A stretch of 64,000 nucleotides of DNA, taken from JACKHO01 sp041398745. Lineage in GTDB: Bacteria; Planctomycetota; Planctomycetia; Planctomycetales; Planctomycetaceae. How positions within the stretch are numbered: the stretch's first letter is position 1; each line of letters starts with the position of its first letter. Shown in pieces: positions 26,673 to 35,081 of the stretch. The notes under the pieces were generated by a model. The model was not told the DNA's origin. It did not search any database and worked only from the letters and a program-made list of their open reading frames with translations. The translations under genes and the position numbers were made by a program. Location of the stretch: positions 451,907 through 515,906 of the forward strand of contig JAWKUB010000007.1 of assembly GCA_041398745.1 (NCBI GenBank), read 5' to 3'.

Positions 26673-26697
26673 CACAGACAGGAATGTCTGTGCCACC
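26673..26697 (-). repeat. Dispersed hairpin repeat, copy 2
   Basis: Core AGACAGGAATGTCT followed by GTGCCACC, the reverse orientation of copy 1 at 6949. It lies about 70 bases before the phosphodiesterase-like gene. Confidence 0.75.
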
Positions 26698-26764
26698 TGA
26701 TAGACAGCGATGGACGAAGTGCATCTGATCCCATTGTCTGTCACCGCCGTTTTGCCATTATCGA

Positions 26765-28141
26765 ATGTCTGAAATCAAGAACAGAGTCTTGCTGCTGAAC
26801 GTCGTGGGTCTGACCCCTGCCGGGATTGGTGAGAACACGCCGCACCTTAAGCGGTTTGTGGATGAGCACGTGTCACGGACGTTAGAGCCGCCGTTGCCCG
26901 CTGTGACTTGTAGCTCTCAGGCTACCATGACGACCGGAAGCTTGCCGCATGAGCACGGGGTTGTTTCGAACGGTTGGTACTTTCGTGAACTGGGTGATGT
27001 GAAGTTCTGGTGTCGGTCCGATCATCTCGTAGGAGGTGAAAAGATTTGGGAGGTTGCGAAGAAGTGGGCCCCTTCGATTCGCGTTGCCAATATGTTCTGG
27101 CGGTATTGCACGCATGCTGATTGTCACATCACCTGTATGGAGCGGCCCACCTATTGGGCGAATGGTCGCAAGGGGCCTGATGTGTATACCGAACCGGCCG
27201 GGCTGCGGGATGAACTGGTGGAGAAGTTCGGCGAGTTCCCACTGTTTCGCTTTTGGGGGCCGGCGACGAGTATTGAATCGTCGCGTTGGATTGCCGATGC
27301 CACAATGCATGTCATGGAGTCGCAAGCACCGCATTTGGTGCTTTGCTACCTGCCGCATCTGGACTATGACGTGCAGAAGTTTGGCCCCGACAGTCCGGAA
27401 GCGGCGGCTGCTCATCGTGAGGTCGATGCCGAAGCCGGCAAGCTCATCGACAAGGCGAAGGAACTGGGATACGACATTGCCATCGTGTCCGAGTACGGCA
27501 TGACGAATGTCAGCAAGCCGGTTTATCTGAATCGAGTTCTCCGTGAGGCGGGATATGTTCGCGTGCAATCTGCCCAGAATGGAGAGTTGTTCGAACCGGG
27601 TGGAAGTCGAGCCTTCGCAGCCTGCAGTCACCAAGTGGCACATGTGTATGTCCGTCATCCCGAAGACTTATCCAAGGTCAAGCAGCTTTTGGAAAGTGTC
27701 GACGGTGTCGAGCGCGTGCTCGATGAAACTGGAAAGCAGGAGTTTGGACTCGATCATGCTCGGTCAGGCGAACTGATTGCCATTGCGGAACCCAATGCGT
27801 GGTTCGCATACCCGTACTGGCTGGATGATGCCAAAGCTCCCGACTTTGCACACTGCGTCGCGATTCACGACAAACCTGGACACGATCCCGCCGAAATGTT
27901 TTTAGGCCCGAAGGGCAAGCTGCACGTCATTAAGCGTGTGCTGCAAATGAAACTTGGCATTCGCGTTCCGTTTGATGTCATTAGCCTGGATGCGACCAAG
28001 ATCAAGGGCTCGCACGGTCGACTCCCGGATTGCGCTGAAGATCGCCCGGTCTTGCTCACCACCTGGGACTTCGAGGGTGACGACCATTTGCCGATGACGG
28101 AAATCAAAGGGATTGTCTTAAAGCGGATGTTTCATGACTGA
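26765..28141 (+). CDS. Alkaline phosphatase superfamily protein, nucleotide pyrophosphatase/phosphodiesterase type
   Basis: Protein of 458 residues without a leader. It belongs to the type I phosphodiesterase/nucleotide pyrophosphatase branch of the alkaline phosphatase superfamily. Visible signs are VLLLNVVGLTPAGIGENTPH at the N-terminus, the nucleophile region PPLPAVTCSSQATMTTGSLP with Thr/Ser after the PAVT motif, HEHGVVSNGWYF, LPHLDYDVQKFGPD with metal-binding residues and the late HDKPGHDPAEMFLGPKG. The first metal Asp seen in typical members (D-G near residue 15) appears replaced by V-G here, so metal binding may differ. Predicted cytoplasmic hydrolysis of a phosphodiester; substrate unknown. 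Single-gene unit. Confidence 0.78.
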   Translation: MSEIKNRVLLLNVVGLTPAGIGENTPHLKRFVDEHVSRTLEPPLPAVTCSSQATMTTGSLPHEHGVVSNGWYFRELGDVKFWCRSDHLVGGEKIWEVAKKWAPSIRVANMFWRYCTHADCHITCMERPTYWANGRKGPDVYTEPAGLRDELVEKFGEFPLFRFWGPATSIESSRWIADATMHVMESQAPHLVLCYLPHLDYDVQKFGPDSPEAAAAHREVDAEAGKLIDKAKELGYDIAIVSEYGMTNVSKPVYLNRVLREAGYVRVQSAQNGELFEPGGSRAFAACSHQVAHVYVRHPEDLSKVKQLLESVDGVERVLDETGKQEFGLDHARSGELIAIAEPNAWFAYPYWLDDAKAPDFAHCVAIHDKPGHDPAEMFLGPKGKLHVIKRVLQMKLGIRVPFDVISLDATKIKGSHGRLPDCAEDRPVLLTTWDFEGDDHLPMTEIKGIVLKRMFHD

Positions 28142-28241
28142 GTTGGCGGAATGACGCTCCCAATAGATAGGGTTGGTGGAATGGTTGAAGGGTAGCCGCT
28201 TTTCGGGCGCCCTGCTGACTTGGTGAATTAGCCAGTCGCAG

Positions 28242-29030
28242 CTACTTACGTGGTGGCCCCGGGAAGAAGGTGTTGGTCCGGCGCATGTACTCAGCATACT
28301 CGGGCTTTTCGGCCTTGAGTGATTTCTCCAGCAGTCCCACCCCGGACCATTTCATCAGGAATGCTGACATGAGTGCTGGGCCAATGGCCGTCCACAAGTG
28401 TGCTCCGTGGGCAACTGCGATGAAGTAGTAGCCCCACCAGACGCAGAAGTCTCCAAAGTAGTTCGGATGCCGGGTGTAATGCCACAATCCTGTGCTACAG
28501 ACCTTTCCCCGATTCTCAGGATTCGAACGAAACGTCGCCAACTGCCAGTCGCCGATTGCTTCGAACATCAGGCCGATGAGCCAGACTGTGAGTCCGACGA
28601 AGTGAATGGCCGTCCAGCCACTGCCGGGATGGGCAATACCCAACTGCAGCGGCAATGATACAACGAGCATGATCACACCCTGGAGAGCGAATACCATGAA
28701 CAAACTCTGCCACCAGAACTGGGGTCCAATGCTCTCCCGCATGGCCCTATAACGTTTGTCTTCTGCGTGGCCAATATTCCGCCGAACCAGGTGCAGGCTG
28801 AGACGGAGGCCCCAGATTGTGGTCACCAGCGGAAGCAGCCAACGAGTTGGAAACACCCCGCCCTCTTCTGGAACTTCTGTCAGGGCGAAAGTTGTCCACG
28901 CGATGACGACGAATCCCAGCCCCCAGAACAAATCAATAATGCTGACGTCCTGCAAATAGAGACTCAGCAACCACATGAGAAACAAGGCAGCTGCAATGAG
29001 CGCTGCGTTGATGGCGAACAGGCTCAGCAC
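28242..29030 (-). CDS. DUF1295 / steroid 5-alpha-reductase-like membrane protein
   Basis: Protein of about 262 residues with six or so membrane segments. Family signatures are VSIIDLFWGLGFVVIAW at the N-terminus, TTIWGLRLSLHLVRRNIGH, and the C-terminal LWHYTRHPNYFGDFCVWWGYY, the NADPH-binding region of DUF1295 and isoprenylcysteine methyltransferase-like proteins. I choose the GTG at 29030, which has GAGAAG upstream and overlaps the preceding stop (GTGCTGA); a TTG at 29066 would overlap the upstream gene by 43 bases. It is translationally coupled to a Cfa-type methyltransferase. This pairing suggests a two-step modification of membrane fatty acids (methyl transfer, then reduction), as proposed for 10-methyl branched lipids. 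Confidence 0.8.
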   Translation of the reverse strand: MLSLFAINAALIAAALFLMWLLSLYLQDVSIIDLFWGLGFVVIAWTTFALTEVPEEGGVFPTRWLLPLVTTIWGLRLSLHLVRRNIGHAEDKRYRAMRESIGPQFWWQSLFMVFALQGVIMLVVSLPLQLGIAHPGSGWTAIHFVGLTVWLIGLMFEAIGDWQLATFRSNPENRGKVCSTGLWHYTRHPNYFGDFCVWWGYYFIAVAHGAHLWTAIGPALMSAFLMKWSGVGLLEKSLKAEKPEYAEYMRRTNTFFPGPPRK

Positions 29031-30076
29031 GATGGCTTCTCGAACAGATAATGCGAGACCCACCAACTGTTGCCTTTGTTGAAGGCAAACAACTCAGCGC
29101 ACGCCATGTAGAACATACGCCACCGTTGTGACCACTTCGCCGCTTCCTGAGCACCGTAGATTTTGGTGAAGACTTGCTGAATTGCAGTGGCCTGGGCGTC
29201 GTGACGCTCCAGCCACGCCTCACAAGTCTTCGCGTAGTGTGTTCCATCCCACTGCCACTGGTCGATGACACGAAGGTCACGTTGGTATCGCAGCAGCAGG
29301 TCTGAACCGGGCATCATACCGCCGGCAAAGAAGTGCGTTGTCATCCAGTCCTGCGGTCCATTTTCTTCGAACAAATACGGAGCCCAGCCGCTGCAGAAAA
29401 TATGGACAAACAAGCGTCCGCCGGGATTCAGCCACTTTGCAACACGGCTAAGAAGCTCCTCGTGGTTCCGCATGTGTTCAAACATTTCGATGGACATGAC
29501 GCGATCAAACGTCCCTTCCGCCTGAAATGTATTCATGTCAGCGGTGATAACCCTGACGTTGTGCAGCCCGCGCAACTCCGCCTGCCGCTCTATGAATTCC
29601 CGCTGACTGGCGGAGTTGGACACGGCAGTGATGCTTGAGTTGGGATAATGTTCTGCCATCCACAACGTCAAAGAACCCCATCCGCACCCTAATTCCAGGA
29701 TGCTCATTCCATCGACGATGCCCGCCCGCTCACAGGTGATTTGCAGTGCTGCTTCCTCAGCCTGTTTCAAATCCTGGCAATCTTCGCTGAAGTAGCAACA
29801 GCTATACTTCAAATGATGTCCGAGCGCGAGTTGAAAGTAATCGGCCTCCACGTCGTAATGCTGCTCGTTTGCCTTTTCTGGAACTTCGGCGATGGCTGCG
29901 CTCCGACAATTTTCCAGGAACTGCCGCATGGTTTCTTGACGCTGCTCGGGACTCATATTTGACATCAAACGAGCCCGATCGGCGATGAGCTTTCGCATCC
30001 CCAGACGCACAACAGTATCTGGAAATCGTCCGAGTTCGGCTGCATGAATTGCCGAAGCAAACAGAGCGGTCAGCAT
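29024..30076 (-). CDS. Cyclopropane-fatty-acid synthase family SAM methyltransferase
   Basis: Protein of 350 residues. The SAM-binding motif I is at 127-135 (LELGCGWGS). The Cfa-family elements are present: NEQHYDVEADYFQLALGHHL before it, YSCCYF near 92, SIEMFEHMRNHEELL and HIFCSGWAPYLFEENGPQDW later. It would transfer a methyl(ene) group to an unsaturated acyl chain of a phospholipid at the membrane surface, although some relatives methylate small amines. It is shorter at the N-terminus than E. coli Cfa. The stop overlaps the DUF1295 gene. A hairpin immediately upstream (30086-30113) contains the probable ribosome binding site. Confidence 0.82.
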   Translation of the reverse strand: MLTALFASAIHAAELGRFPDTVVRLGMRKLIADRARLMSNMSPEQRQETMRQFLENCRSAAIAEVPEKANEQHYDVEADYFQLALGHHLKYSCCYFSEDCQDLKQAEEAALQITCERAGIVDGMSILELGCGWGSLTLWMAEHYPNSSITAVSNSASQREFIERQAELRGLHNVRVITADMNTFQAEGTFDRVMSIEMFEHMRNHEELLSRVAKWLNPGGRLFVHIFCSGWAPYLFEENGPQDWMTTHFFAGGMMPGSDLLLRYQRDLRVIDQWQWDGTHYAKTCEAWLERHDAQATAIQQVFTKIYGAQEAAKWSQRWRMFYMACAELFAFNKGNSWWVSHYLFEKPSC

Positions 30077-30085
30077 GTCATTCTG

Positions 30086-30113
30086 CTCCCAAAAGAAAGT
30101 TGAACTTTGGGAG
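30086..30113 (-). promoter_or_regulatory. Hairpin enclosing the ribosome site of the Cfa-type gene
   Basis: On the minus strand CTCCCAAA and TTTGGGAG form a perfect 8-bp stem with a 12-base loop. The GGGAG of the second arm lies nine bases before the ATG at 30076 and is the only Shine-Dalgarno-like sequence there, so folding would hide it. Regulation at translation initiation is an inference. Confidence 0.4.
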
Positions 30114-30167
30114 ATTGTAGGCCGCTCAAAAAACAGACCAGCCCACTGAATTTGCTCTTGTCCAACG

Positions 30168-31082
30168 CTATAGGGAACTCTTCAGTTCATCGACTGTTTT
30201 CCGTATTTCGACCGCTTTGGTTTCCGTGTCGCCGAGAGGTTGGGGTTCAACGGTTTTTTCGCGGGTGTAGCCGATGTGGTTCATCCAACCTCCAGAGCGG
30301 TGGCGTCTGAGTGTATCGACCTGCTTGTAGAGTGGATCGGCTTTGACGGTGGCGACAGACTCGTCCGGAATGTTCATTCCCAGTGACTGGAGAATGGTGC
30401 GGGCCATGAAGAGGTGGCCTTCGTCACCGGGATGAATGCGGTCCTTAGAGTAAACTTCGGTCCGTGCTGCCCGGGCCTTACTCATGGGCGTGTGGAGATC
30501 GATGACATGCACACCCGGCTGCTTGATGGCTGTTTCCCACTCCGCATATGCCGTCAGGACAGTATCGTAATTGAATCCTGTCTCGCCGGGGGGGAAATCA
30601 AAAATTGGTGGCGTGATGATATAGATTTCTTTCACACCAGCCGCCTTTGACATTTCGATGAACTGGTTGACGCCATTCTTGAATGCGGCAAAGCGCTCGT
30701 CATCGAGTGGCAGATAAATTCCATCGTTCATGCCGTAGCACATGAAAATGACCTCGGGCTTTGTTTTTTCCAGCACGCGACCGAACCGTTCGAACAGACA
30801 GGGACGTGGAAACCGCCCGCCCGCATGGTTGGGTTCACTCAGCCCCGAAACAGTCTCACTCGACAATCCCACGCTAATAATGTCGAACTGCTTGTCGGGA
30901 TTCTGTTTTTCCAGATAGTACGCTGCGAAGCTCACGTAACCGCCCGCCTGAGTAATGCTGTCTCCCACAAAGACCACACGCTTGCCGGCCAGAGCGGCGG
31001 GGTCATCTGCGTGAGCAACAGAGGCGAATAGAACGGCAGTGAAGCACGTTGAGAGAATTCCGGGCAGGCTTTTGAGCGTCAT
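30168..31082 (-). CDS. Exported SGNH/GDSL hydrolase
   Basis: Protein of 304 residues from the ATG at 31082, which begins a signal peptide (MTLKSLPGILSTCFTAVLFA, cleavage near residue 25). The frame is open further upstream, but that part is not leader-like. SGNH blocks are visible: block I VVFVGDSITQAGG with Ser42, block III CYGMND at 116-120, and block V DRIHPGDEGH with Asp214 and His217. These enzymes hydrolyse ester bonds of carbohydrates or lipids; planctomycetes encode many secreted versions. It is divergent from the Ig-like/PSD1 gene, with about 140 bases between the starts. Confidence 0.88.
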   Translation of the reverse strand: MTLKSLPGILSTCFTAVLFASVAHADDPAALAGKRVVFVGDSITQAGGYVSFAAYYLEKQNPDKQFDIISVGLSSETVSGLSEPNHAGGRFPRPCLFERFGRVLEKTKPEVIFMCYGMNDGIYLPLDDERFAAFKNGVNQFIEMSKAAGVKEIYIITPPIFDFPPGETGFNYDTVLTAYAEWETAIKQPGVHVIDLHTPMSKARAARTEVYSKDRIHPGDEGHLFMARTILQSLGMNIPDESVATVKADPLYKQVDTLRRHRSGGWMNHIGYTREKTVEPQPLGDTETKAVEIRKTVDELKSSL

Positions 31083-31225
31083 CGTTGATTCCTGAGTGCG
31101 TAGGGGACTGACTTTTCCAATCACTGTACCGCCAAGTAAGATGAGATGCATCCCGCCCTTGCTTCGACACTCTCATGGTGTTCCGGGCAATGGAATCTTG
31201 CATCACATGAGCGACGGTCGATACG

Positions 31226-33712
31226 ATGTTGGGAGCCTTGAACAAGGTTTCCCCCCCGCTTCGTTTCCTGCCTCGAAGACCACACTTGCCTGCCATCCGG
31301 TTCATTGCCGTTGCGACGGTTTGTCAGTTCGTCCTGTTGTGCTGCACCGCGCTCGCAACTGCGGACGAAGTAATTCAGGTTTCGCCAGAGCGCGTGGTGC
31401 TGAACAGCTCGCGGGACAGGATGCAGTTGCTGGTATCCTCCGGGGAGAATGATGTCACTCAGCAGGCGATTTACCAGAGTTCGCGTCCCGAGATTGCAAC
31501 CGTTGATGCGCGGGGTTCCATTACCTCGCAGGCTGCCGGTGAAACAAAGATTACAGTAACGGTTGGCGCCGCTTCGGTTGAAGTGCCGCTTGTCGTCAAT
31601 GCTGACTCAGGAACCCGACAGGTCAACTTCCGCACGGACATTCAGCCGCTGCTTTCCCGTCACGGCTGCAACTCGGGTGGCTGCCACGGGAAGGCCAGCG
31701 GCCAGAATGGATTCAAACTCTCGCTGTTCGGATTCGATACCGAATTCGATTACGGAGCACTGGTTCATGAGGCCCGTGGTCGTCGGATCGATTTCGCTGC
31801 GCCGGAGCGTAGTCTACTGCTCACCAAATCGATTGGTTCTATCCCTCATGGTGGCGGGAAGCGAATTGAAGTGGGAAGTGATGCCTACGAAATGATGCTG
31901 GCCTGGATTCGGAACGGTGCTCCGCGTCCGACCGAAGAAACGCCCCAAGTGGTGAGTATTCAGATTGAACCCGCCGAGCGCATTCTGCAGCCAGGAGCCC
32001 TCCAGCAACTGCGCGTGACGGCGAACTACTCCGACGGCACAACACGCGACGTTACCCGTAACACAGACTACGGCAGCAATGTCGACGTCGTCGCCACGGT
32101 TGATGAACAGGGTGGTGTGACCGCGGGCGAGCAGAGTGGCGAGGCCACCATTATGGCCCGCTACATGGGACAGGTCGCCGTCTTTCGTGCCATTCGGCCG
32201 CATGGTGCTCCGCTCGCTGAACTCCCCGAGTTTGAACCGCGAAATGAAATTGATCGACTGGCGGCTGAGAAATGGAAGAAGCTGGGGCTGCGTCCATCTC
32301 CGCCGTGTGATGACGCCACGTTCATCCGACGCGTCACAATTGATTTGGCTGGCCGACTGCCAACTGTTGATGAAGCGAGAGCGTTCCTCACTGACGAATC
32401 ACCCGACAAGCGGAGTCAGCTTGTTGATCGACTCCTCGACTCGCCGGACTATCCCGCATACTTTGCTTTGAAATGGAGCGCCATTCTGCGGAACTCGCGA
32501 CTGGCCGGAGCCGATCAGGCTGCGTATGCATTTCACAACTGGATTCGGGACAACATCGCACGGAATCGGCCTTATGACGAATTCGTGCGGGGAATTGTCG
32601 CGGCGTCGGGAGAATGGCAGGACGCGCCGGCAATCAACTGGTACTGGCAGTCGCGTGATGATCAACTCCACATGGTTACGGCGGACACCGCACAGTTGTT
32701 CCTTGGAATTCGACTGCAATGTGCCCGCTGCCACCACCATCCTTACGAGCGTTGGGGGCAGGAAGATTACTACGGCCTCGCAGGATTCTACGCCCGGTTG
32801 GGGCGCAAGAGCTTCGGGCAGCCGCCGCCGTATTACAACTCAAGCAAGAACAGGACAGGTGAGCGTAACCCTCTCACAAATCAACCGCCGACTCCGCGCT
32901 ACCCTGATGGTGAAGAAGCTGAGTTCTCACCGGAACAAGATCCACGTCATGGTCTGGTCGACTGGATGTCGCAGCCGGAGAATCCTTTCTTTGCGAAGGC
33001 ATTCGTCAACCGTATGTGGGGGCACTTCTTCTCCATTGGCCTCGTCAATGAAGTCGACGACATGCGGGAAACGAATCCGCCATCGAATCCTGAGCTGCTC
33101 GACTATCTGGCCGGGGAATTTGTGAAGTCGAAATTCGATATGCGGCACATCGTACGGCTCATCACAACAAGCCGGCTGTACGAGCTGTCGTCGGCTCCAC
33201 GACCTGAGAATGAACACGACAACCAGAACTTTGCCCGGTTCTATGCCCGGCGGCTCATTGCGGAAGTGCTGCTGGATGCCGTGGACGGAACGTGCGAAAC
33301 GAAGTCGAACTTTGGCAACATCAGTGCCAATGCCCGGGCAGTCGACCTGCCGCACGAGGGATTTGGTTCCTACTTCATGGATACTTTCGACCGGCCGCAG
33401 CGGGTCAGTGTGTGTGAATGTGAGCGTTCACCCGGTGCAACCCTCGCACAAGTGCTGTTGATGTCGACATCTGACGAAATGGAAAACAAGATTGCTGATG
33501 GCAACGGTCGTCTGGCCCGATTATTCAAAGAGGAAACGCCGGTCCCCGCCGTTGTGGAAGAGGTGTATCTGGCAGCCTTTGCGAGATTTCCCTCGGCAGA
33601 GGAACGTCAGGTCGGTGAAGATTACCTGAACCCAGCAGAAGACAAGCGGAAAGCCGCGGAAGACCTGCTGTGGACCATACTCAACAGCCGTGAATTTGTA
33701 TTTAACCACTAA
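31226..33712 (+). CDS. Ig-like (BIG2) + DUF1549/DUF1553 exported protein
   Basis: Protein of 828 residues with a signal peptide (RFIAVATVCQFVLLCCTALA). Two bacterial Ig-like BIG2-type segments (around residues 50-125 and 245-320) flank a region with an unusual Cys pattern, HGCNSGGCHGKASGQNG, i.e. C-x4-CH instead of CxxCH. DUF1549 follows at about 340-530 and contains a normal CARCHHHPYERWGQEDYY; DUF1553 occupies about 560-828 (NPFFAKAFVNRMWGHFFSIG). Planctomycete proteins with this architecture are presumed periplasmic, and possibly haem-binding. It heads a five-gene same-strand cluster with very short gaps: DUF1501 starts 18 bases later, then PPC-domain, DUF1552 and DUF1592 genes. Confidence 0.88.
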   Translation: MLGALNKVSPPLRFLPRRPHLPAIRFIAVATVCQFVLLCCTALATADEVIQVSPERVVLNSSRDRMQLLVSSGENDVTQQAIYQSSRPEIATVDARGSITSQAAGETKITVTVGAASVEVPLVVNADSGTRQVNFRTDIQPLLSRHGCNSGGCHGKASGQNGFKLSLFGFDTEFDYGALVHEARGRRIDFAAPERSLLLTKSIGSIPHGGGKRIEVGSDAYEMMLAWIRNGAPRPTEETPQVVSIQIEPAERILQPGALQQLRVTANYSDGTTRDVTRNTDYGSNVDVVATVDEQGGVTAGEQSGEATIMARYMGQVAVFRAIRPHGAPLAELPEFEPRNEIDRLAAEKWKKLGLRPSPPCDDATFIRRVTIDLAGRLPTVDEARAFLTDESPDKRSQLVDRLLDSPDYPAYFALKWSAILRNSRLAGADQAAYAFHNWIRDNIARNRPYDEFVRGIVAASGEWQDAPAINWYWQSRDDQLHMVTADTAQLFLGIRLQCARCHHHPYERWGQEDYYGLAGFYARLGRKSFGQPPPYYNSSKNRTGERNPLTNQPPTPRYPDGEEAEFSPEQDPRHGLVDWMSQPENPFFAKAFVNRMWGHFFSIGLVNEVDDMRETNPPSNPELLDYLAGEFVKSKFDMRHIVRLITTSRLYELSSAPRPENEHDNQNFARFYARRLIAEVLLDAVDGTCETKSNFGNISANARAVDLPHEGFGSYFMDTFDRPQRVSVCECERSPGATLAQVLLMSTSDEMENKIADGNGRLARLFKEETPVPAVVEEVYLAAFARFPSAEERQVGEDYLNPAEDKRKAAEDLLWTILNSREFVFNH

Positions 33713-33730
33713 GACTTGAAGGACGGTTCC

Positions 33731-35053
33731 ATGTTGGACATCGAGCTTGGCTCATCGTCGCGAACCTGTGACGGCCTGCATCGCCGCGGCTTCCTGCGAC
33801 TCGGTTCACTGGCGTTTGGCGGCTTGTCGCTGGCGGGAATGCTCGCCAATCAGTCACTCGCCGCCGGACCGGCAAATCGTAAGGCGGTCATTCAGATTTG
33901 GCTGGCGGGTGGTCCGAGCCACATCGACATGTACGACCTCAAGCCTTCGGCTCCGGCGGAGTATCGAGGTGAATTCCGTCCCATTCCGACCAATGTGGAT
34001 GGCATTCAAATCAGCGAACATTTGCCGCATCAGGCAAAGGTCATGGACAAGCTGGCCATTGTCCGTTCGGCATACCACACCAATGCCGGTCACGGGATGG
34101 GGTCGCAATGGATGCTCACCGGCTGGCAGCCGACCATTGAAGTGAACAACAACATTTTCCCGGCCTGCGGTTCTGTGGTAGCTCGGCTCAAAGGTGCGAA
34201 CGATGACGCACTTCCCGCGTACGTGAACCTTCCCAACATGCTGGGCCTTGGAAAGTCGGCGTATCTCGGGGCGTCGTTTAATCCCTTCGCTCCGCAGAGT
34301 GATCCCAACAGTGACGGTTTTCAGGTTCGCAATTTGAAGCTGCCCGGTCGTGTTGATCCTACGCGACTGGAGAATCGCCGCAGCCTGATGGCTCGTGTCG
34401 ATACCATTCGTCGTGACCTCGACACGAAGAGCGATATGCAGGAACTCGACAAGTTCTATGCGCAGGGGCTCGATATGGTTACCAACGACAAAACGCTGAA
34501 GGCCTTCGACATCAAAGCCGAAGACCCGGCCTTGCGCGAAAAATACGGACGGAACGACCTGGGTCAAAGCTGCCTCCTGGCTCGTCGTCTGGTGGAGTCG
34601 GGCGTCAGCTATGTCACCATTCAGGCGGGCGGCGGCTGGGACACACACGGTGACAATTTCAAAGCCCTGAAAGACAACCTCCTGCCGAAATACGATATGG
34701 CACTCGCCGCCCTCGTCACCGACCTGGCTGAACGCGGTCTTGCTGATGACGTGCTGGTCATGGCCTTTGGCGAATTCGGACGGACGCCCCGGATTAATCC
34801 CGGCGCCGGTCGAGATCACTGGCCGGGTGCGATGTCGGTGGTCTATGGTGGCGGCGGTCTGAAAATGGGTCAGGCCATTGGCGAAACTGACTCGAAAGCG
34901 GAAGCTCCCATCAGCAAGCCGTACACGCCAGGTGATGTGCTGTCGACGATGTACCGCGTGCTCGATATCGACTATCGCCACGTCTTCTACGATGAAGCAC
35001 GCCGACCTCTGCCGGTGCTGGCAGAAGGGAATCCCATTCCCGAACTCGTGTAA
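33731..35053 (+). CDS. Exported DUF1501 protein
   Basis: Protein of 440 residues. The ATG at 33731 has AAGGA nine bases upstream and is preferred to a TTG at 33716. The N-terminus (HRRGFLRLGSLAFGGLSLAG) is a Tat-like leader. DUF1501 motifs are VIQIWLAGGPSHIDMYDLKP, IVRSAYHTNAGHGMGSQWML, VMAFGEFGRTPRINPGAGRD and MSVVYGGGGLKMG. It is the third DUF1501 gene in the window and, like the others, directly follows a PSD1 gene. The shorter length and altered central part suggest a different subfamily from the two at 17690 and 22176. Function unknown; probably periplasmic. Confidence 0.9.
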   Translation: MLDIELGSSSRTCDGLHRRGFLRLGSLAFGGLSLAGMLANQSLAAGPANRKAVIQIWLAGGPSHIDMYDLKPSAPAEYRGEFRPIPTNVDGIQISEHLPHQAKVMDKLAIVRSAYHTNAGHGMGSQWMLTGWQPTIEVNNNIFPACGSVVARLKGANDDALPAYVNLPNMLGLGKSAYLGASFNPFAPQSDPNSDGFQVRNLKLPGRVDPTRLENRRSLMARVDTIRRDLDTKSDMQELDKFYAQGLDMVTNDKTLKAFDIKAEDPALREKYGRNDLGQSCLLARRLVESGVSYVTIQAGGGWDTHGDNFKALKDNLLPKYDMALAALVTDLAERGLADDVLVMAFGEFGRTPRINPGAGRDHWPGAMSVVYGGGGLKMGQAIGETDSKAEAPISKPYTPGDVLSTMYRVLDIDYRHVFYDEARRPLPVLAEGNPIPELV

Positions 35054-35081
35054 TTTCTGGACGCAGAGTCAGGACCTTTTG

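Larger units (their letters stand above)
25720..26764. other. Gene-poor 1-kb region rich in palindromic repeats
   Basis: Apart from the doubtful 70-codon frame at 25828, nothing here looks coding. It holds at least three palindromic elements (26063-26093, 26238-26263, 26352-26377), C- and G-rich blocks around 26402-26467 (CCCCTCCCCGG and CCGCGGGGAGGG), and a copy of the dispersed hairpin at 26673. An antisense frame of 231 codons (25747-26442) passes straight through the palindromes and looks fortuitous. Confidence 0.6.

Noticed and set aside
33854..34981. Minus-strand frame of 375 codons antisense to the third DUF1501 gene
   Set aside because: Same reasoning: composition of a shadow and no domain, opposite a clear DUF1501 gene.
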